This document shows positions 32,760 to 36,365 of a DNA stretch of 36,365 bases, in pieces. Numbering within the stretch: the stretch's first letter is position 1; each line of letters starts with the position of its first letter. The notes under the pieces were generated by a model that was not told the origin of the DNA, ran no database searches, and saw only the letters and a list, made by a program, of their open reading frames with translations. A program made the position numbers and the translations under genes. The stretch comes from an uncultured Flavobacterium sp. (GTDB lineage: Bacteria; Bacteroidota; Bacteroidia; Flavobacteriales; Flavobacteriaceae), in contig CANQRD010000015.1 in the NCBI GenBank assembly GCA_947626185.1, positions 1-36,365 on the forward strand, given 5' to 3'.

Positions 32760-35405
32760 TTAATACCCCACTTTAATAGCTGGTTGTAATAGCTTTATTT
32801 TTGGTTCTTTTTTGCTAATATGTACATTAATCTCTTGAGTTTCATTAGACATCAACGCTATGTCAAATTCGTCATTATCTATTTTAAACTGTGAACCTAA
32901 ATCATGACCATAAATCCTTACCTTCCAATTACCAGGCATTAAATAAGTGAAATAAAAAGGTTCGTTTATTGTACATATTTTACTAAATATTTGTCCAGAA
33001 GATGATCTTACTTCTACTACTACCTTTTGATTAAAAGTATCATCTTTTAAATTATTAACTAAAAAAGAACCTTTAATTGCACTAGCTCTAACAAGATTAA
33101 ATGTAATAAAATTTTCCCCTTCTTCTATTGTAATACTAGTTGGCATACCAATGGTTGGTATATCATCAATATCTAATGTTAGCCTATCTATTTCTAAAAA
33201 ATAATTTCCAGGAACAAGATTATTAAATTTAAAATTTCCGTTCTTATCTACAATCGCAAGTTGTTGACCTAATAGCAATTTTATTCCTTCTGTATTATAA
33301 TTAGACATTATTCTCCCTGCTAAAGTACCACGTTCTTTAATTTTTTTTACGGGTACATTAATATTTACCGTGTACTTTAGTAAAACTGAAAAATCTTTAT
33401 TTTGAATTTCCTCTTTAGCTAAAGTATTCCTAGACTGCAAATAAAGCTGATGATTGGGTAAAAACTGATAAATAATACCTATATCTAACAAATTACGATT
33501 TAAATAATAGTCTTCTAACGCGTGTGAGTTTTGATACATCGCGTTAATAGATAATTCATGTCCAATTTTTGTTTGAAATCTTCCTCCAAATAAATAATAA
33601 GATCTTAAGTCATCTCCATATCTTTTAGACTGATTGTAACTAGAAAAAGCACTAACTACGGTGTTATTTTTACTATACTCTAAACTAGCTGTATACATAG
33701 ATGAATTACCTTCGTTTTTGATTAAATAATTATTGGTTTTTGCCCAATAAGATTGCAAAACACCTCTCCAGTTTTTAATTTGTATTTGCGTTTCTAAACG
33801 AATAAAATTTTCAGCATAATTAAATAACTTCTTTTCCATTTTATCATCTACTTTTTGATTACCTCCAAAAACAGAAAAGAGATTGTTGTTATTTATTTTG
33901 TATCTAATTCCCATTTGTACATTTTGCCTTGTAGGAGCTTGTCCGACAATGGAATCTTTCTGAATATTTTTGTAATCATTTAAAGTATTTAATATAACAG
34001 AAAACTTATCAGACAGCCGATAGTTAACATTAGTTCTATAATATTTAGTGGCATAAAAGTATCCTTTAAAATAAGGTGATGCATAAATATAGCTAAAGTT
34101 AGCGTTGACTTTTCTTCTTACATATTCGGCATTAAATACCCAAGCATATCCATTATCTTTCTCGGCTTTACTCAATGAAAACTCTCCTTTAAGTTTAATT
34201 GATTTACCCAGTTTCCATTGAGATTCAATAAACTGAAGATCTTGATTTTCGTTTTCTTTTTTCAATAAATAACCTATCTTAATATAATTATCCTTCTGAA
34301 AATTATATTTGGTAGCCACCATAAATTCATTTTGTACAGATGAAAAAAAACGAGGAACATTATAAAAAGTAAAAACTTCAAATTTATTCAACTTATAACT
34401 AAGTTCTGCTCCAGTGCCGTATCTTGCTTGTTCAGTTAATAAAGATGATGAAAAGTTTTTATCTCCTACGTGAAAATAAAACTTTTCACTCTGATAATTA
34501 AAGTAATATTCTGAGTAGTTAGAAAAAGAAGAAAAGTCAAATCGATCTGGTCCGAAGAACCTAAACGCATATCTATCTCTTTTTAATGGATCAAAATTTC
34601 CTTCTCCTTTTAATTCATATTGTATTGCACTTTCACTTTCTCCCAATCTATTTCTAAAAAGCAACATTGTAGATGCTTCTATTGGAAATCGGTAATAAAT
34701 ATCTTCCTTAAAACTCAAATTCGAAATGATATTGACTTTTGAAGAAGCTCTTGCTGAAATCACAGAATCTTGCTTAACTAATGCTTCTAATTGTAAATAA
34801 ACAGAAGAAGGATATAAAGTTTTAGCATTAGTTATTTTTGAAATAACAACTTGTTTTTGTTGTCCTGGCAAAAGTTGAATAGAATCATTTTGATTGATTT
34901 GTGTACCTTTCGGATAATTCAACTTTATATTCTCCACTGAATTACCGTTATTGGCTACCAAAAAAACTGCACTAATTGTATCACCAGCTTTAATGAGTTC
35001 ATTTTTAGAGAAAGATGAAACACTTATTTTCGACACTTTTGCCACATTTAATGTGACAGGAAAAATAATTTCTTCTGAAAATTGAGCAGATAAAAACTGA
35101 AAATCAATAATATGATTTCCAAATGAAGTATTATTGGTTATAAATAGTTGACATAATATTATTTTAGATTCGTTAGCAGCCAAATCTATTTCTTCTGCAA
35201 AATTTATCAATTGCCAATTCGTTGGTACAACAATTTTTTGTTGCAACGATAAAGAAACAGCTTGATGATTTGTAATTTTTAAAGGTAAAGAATATATTTT
35301 CCCTGGCTGATAAGTTTCTTTTTTCTGAACAATTTCCAAGGAAATATTTTGAGCCCAAAAGCAGATAGGTAATAATAAAAATAAAACAAGTATTGTTTTA
35401 TTCAT
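32760..35405 (-). CDS. Large outer-membrane beta-barrel protein, usher-like architecture
   Basis: 881 residues. Signal peptide 1-18 (cleavage WA|QN). Two Ig-like domains with the pattern of NEW3/COG1470 domains follow (about 20-125 and 126-230). Residues about 235-685 show many short amphipathic strands ending in aromatics, as in an outer-membrane barrel; GDKNFSSSLLTEQARYGTGAEL near its start recalls the usher GD...LF...RG pattern. Residues 690-775 (GTLAGRIMSN...VDKNGNFKFNNLVPGNYFLEID) and 776-865 look like carboxypeptidase-regulatory/SdrD-B-like beta-sandwiches. No TonB box or plug is seen. It overlaps the upstream chaperone-like gene by 8 bases. It may export and assemble the small subunits. 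Confidence 0.75.
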   Translation of the reverse strand: MNKTILVLFLLLPICFWAQNISLEIVQKKETYQPGKIYSLPLKITNHQAVSLSLQQKIVVPTNWQLINFAEEIDLAANESKIILCQLFITNNTSFGNHIIDFQFLSAQFSEEIIFPVTLNVAKVSKISVSSFSKNELIKAGDTISAVFLVANNGNSVENIKLNYPKGTQINQNDSIQLLPGQQKQVVISKITNAKTLYPSSVYLQLEALVKQDSVISARASSKVNIISNLSFKEDIYYRFPIEASTMLLFRNRLGESESAIQYELKGEGNFDPLKRDRYAFRFFGPDRFDFSSFSNYSEYYFNYQSEKFYFHVGDKNFSSSLLTEQARYGTGAELSYKLNKFEVFTFYNVPRFFSSVQNEFMVATKYNFQKDNYIKIGYLLKKENENQDLQFIESQWKLGKSIKLKGEFSLSKAEKDNGYAWVFNAEYVRRKVNANFSYIYASPYFKGYFYATKYYRTNVNYRLSDKFSVILNTLNDYKNIQKDSIVGQAPTRQNVQMGIRYKINNNNLFSVFGGNQKVDDKMEKKLFNYAENFIRLETQIQIKNWRGVLQSYWAKTNNYLIKNEGNSSMYTASLEYSKNNTVVSAFSSYNQSKRYGDDLRSYYLFGGRFQTKIGHELSINAMYQNSHALEDYYLNRNLLDIGIIYQFLPNHQLYLQSRNTLAKEEIQNKDFSVLLKYTVNINVPVKKIKERGTLAGRIMSNYNTEGIKLLLGQQLAIVDKNGNFKFNNLVPGNYFLEIDRLTLDIDDIPTIGMPTSITIEEGENFITFNLVRASAIKGSFLVNNLKDDTFNQKVVVEVRSSSGQIFSKICTINEPFYFTYLMPGNWKVRIYGHDLGSQFKIDNDEFDIALMSNETQEINVHISKKEPKIKLLQPAIKVGY

Positions 35406-36195
35406 TCTTAATATTTAAATCGATATTAATTCCAAAAACATTTTCATCATTTGTACTAGCATATAAACTTGCTAAATAGTTGCCAAATGGCAAAGATGCT
35501 ATTTCTATTTTGAAACGCTTTGAATTATTGGGTAATAAACTAAGCGTATCTGACTTAAATTCAGCAATTTTATTTCCAGAATTTTTATCAAAAACTTCTA
35601 AAGTATTTACTACGTTATGAAACAATTCACCTGTATTAGCAATATCAACCTCTAAGTAATTTTTATCAGCATTTTTAGTCAACGAAACATTGGTAAATGT
35701 TAATTGGGAATTGGCTTCTAAATTATTATTAGTAATAATCTGAATAGCGAAACGAACTATTGTTTTTATTTGCACTCCCTCTTTATTATTTGAAGCTAAT
35801 TGTTCGTCTACTGGTTCCACTAAAATTACACTCCAGTTACTACCAGGTAATTCTTGCTCTGGGGTATGAATTTCGTATACTACGTCTACTGTAGATTTTG
35901 CCGCAACCTTTACTAAATCTGAACTTAATTTAATCCACTTTAAATTACTTCTTTCATTCTCACCAAAATCTAGATAAGAAGAAATTCCCTCTGCATTATA
36001 GCTATAATCTTTTTGATACAACTTTACGTTTTGAGAAGTATTACCCGTATTTTGTATACTAATTTTTCCTTTGTAAACACTTTTACCATTTATAGCTATT
36101 ATGTGCGTTAATCCATTAGTCACAACAATATTAGCTTTACAAGATAATACAGCAATAAAAAACAACAATAAACTATAAGTAAATTTATTTATCAT
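35398..36195 (-). CDS. Two-domain Ig-like periplasmic protein, chaperone-like
   Basis: From ATG 36195 (the more plausible start; the ORF track begins at 36231 upstream of the signal peptide) the protein has 265 residues. A signal peptide MINKFTYSLLLFFIAVLSCKA precedes NIVV. The first domain has KGKISIQNTGNTSQNVKLYQKDY and later WSVILVEPV. The second domain has VDIANTGELFHNVVNTLEVF and PFGNYLASLYAS. Both have an Ig-like beta-sandwich pattern. The first domain resembles both pilus chaperones (PapD-type) and the DUF916/WxL-interacting type; I cannot choose. Its position just before the barrel gene supports a chaperone role. Confidence 0.7.
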   Translation of the reverse strand: MINKFTYSLLLFFIAVLSCKANIVVTNGLTHIIAINGKSVYKGKISIQNTGNTSQNVKLYQKDYSYNAEGISSYLDFGENERSNLKWIKLSSDLVKVAAKSTVDVVYEIHTPEQELPGSNWSVILVEPVDEQLASNNKEGVQIKTIVRFAIQIITNNNLEANSQLTFTNVSLTKNADKNYLEVDIANTGELFHNVVNTLEVFDKNSGNKIAEFKSDTLSLLPNNSKRFKIEIASLPFGNYLASLYASTNDENVFGINIDLNIKNE

Positions 36196-36294
36196 ACATA
36201 AAAAGTAAGAAATCTTAGGTAAATAGAGCAATTATTATAAATACTAAAAGTAGCATACAACTAAGTATACCACTTACGTTTTTAATGATATAAC

Positions 36295-36365
36295 TTATTC
36301 AGTTATTGTATATGTTACAGTAACCGAAGGTGTTGATGCTATTAAAACCGAATAATCATTAATAG
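36295..36365 (-). CDS. Partial CDS (3' end) of a small secreted subunit paralogue
   Basis: Too short for the ORF track. The minus strand reads an open frame to the window edge, ending INDYSVLIASTPSVTVTYTITE then TAA. The C-terminus aligns with that of the protein at 32201-32746 (ISDYSKLRALNNQTVTIIYTISN). It precedes the chaperone-like gene by about 100 bases on the same strand. The rest of the gene is outside the window. Confidence 0.75.
   Translation of the reverse strand, partial: INDYSVLIASTPSVTVTYTITE

Noticed and set aside
32760-35405. 881-aa protein as a TonB-dependent receptor
   Set aside because: No TonB box or plug domain was seen, and its flanking Ig-like and regulatory-like domains are not typical of that family.
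1-36365. CRISPR array, transposase, prophage or plasmid origin
   Set aside because: No regularly spaced direct repeats, no transposase or integrase ORF and no iteron-like repeats were found. Gene order looks chromosomal.

Overview
The window looks like a chromosomal segment of a member of the Flavobacteriaceae (Bacteroidota). It is AT-rich. Promoters follow the Bacteroidota form (TTTG near -33, TAnnTTTG near -7). Signal peptides often end in AQ, and the lipoproteins are of Bacteroidota type. It carries porQ of the type IX secretion system, an oleate hydratase with Elizabethkingia-like active-site numbering, and a Tgt that lacks the zinc cysteines. The genus cannot be fixed from the sequence alone. 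No insertion sequence, prophage, integrase or CRISPR array was seen. Most genes are ordinary core genes.

Layout. 1-77: 5' part of tRNA-Ser(GCU), minus strand. 420-3885: thiolase, an NlpC/P60 hydrolase and a DEAD-box helicase, each with its own -7 element. 3925-7037 (minus): porQ, cmk and a nucleoside-type MFS permease. 7140-9608 (minus): lon. 9781-13082 (minus): a putative surface lipoprotein, a UMF1-type MFS protein and an M48 metallopeptidase lipoprotein. 13289-14575 (plus): an alpha/beta hydrolase and msrB. birA (minus) and rsfS-ftsH (plus) diverge at 15330-15432. 17904-20991 (plus): a compact operon of a LUD-domain protein, cdsA, psd, an acyl-CoA-binding protein and an exported SOD-like lipoprotein. 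It converges with oleate hydratase (21054-23012, minus). Initiator tRNA at 23287. Then on the minus strand: dnaB, accA, tgt-lptG-DMT exporter, and an iron/cobalamin-type ABC transporter pair (binding protein and permease) without an ATPase.

The last 4.7 kb (31639-36365, minus) is the most unusual part. It is a tight operon encoding a small secreted protein (only its last 22 codons are in the window), a two-domain Ig-like periplasmic protein, an 881-residue outer-membrane protein, and two more small secreted proteins. The outer-membrane protein has two N-terminal Ig-like domains, a long beta-barrel and C-terminal carboxypeptidase-regulatory-like domains. At least two of the small proteins share the C-terminal signature [IS]-x-D-Y-S...TVT-x-x-YTI. 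By architecture this resembles a chaperone, usher and pilin locus, but no classical sequence signature confirms it. It is the best candidate for a poorly described surface-assembly system.

Lipid metabolism is a recurring theme: thiolase, accA and the biotin ligase that serves acetyl-CoA carboxylase, cdsA/psd, ACBP, OhyA and LptG. Several terminators are fused directly to the next gene's promoter.
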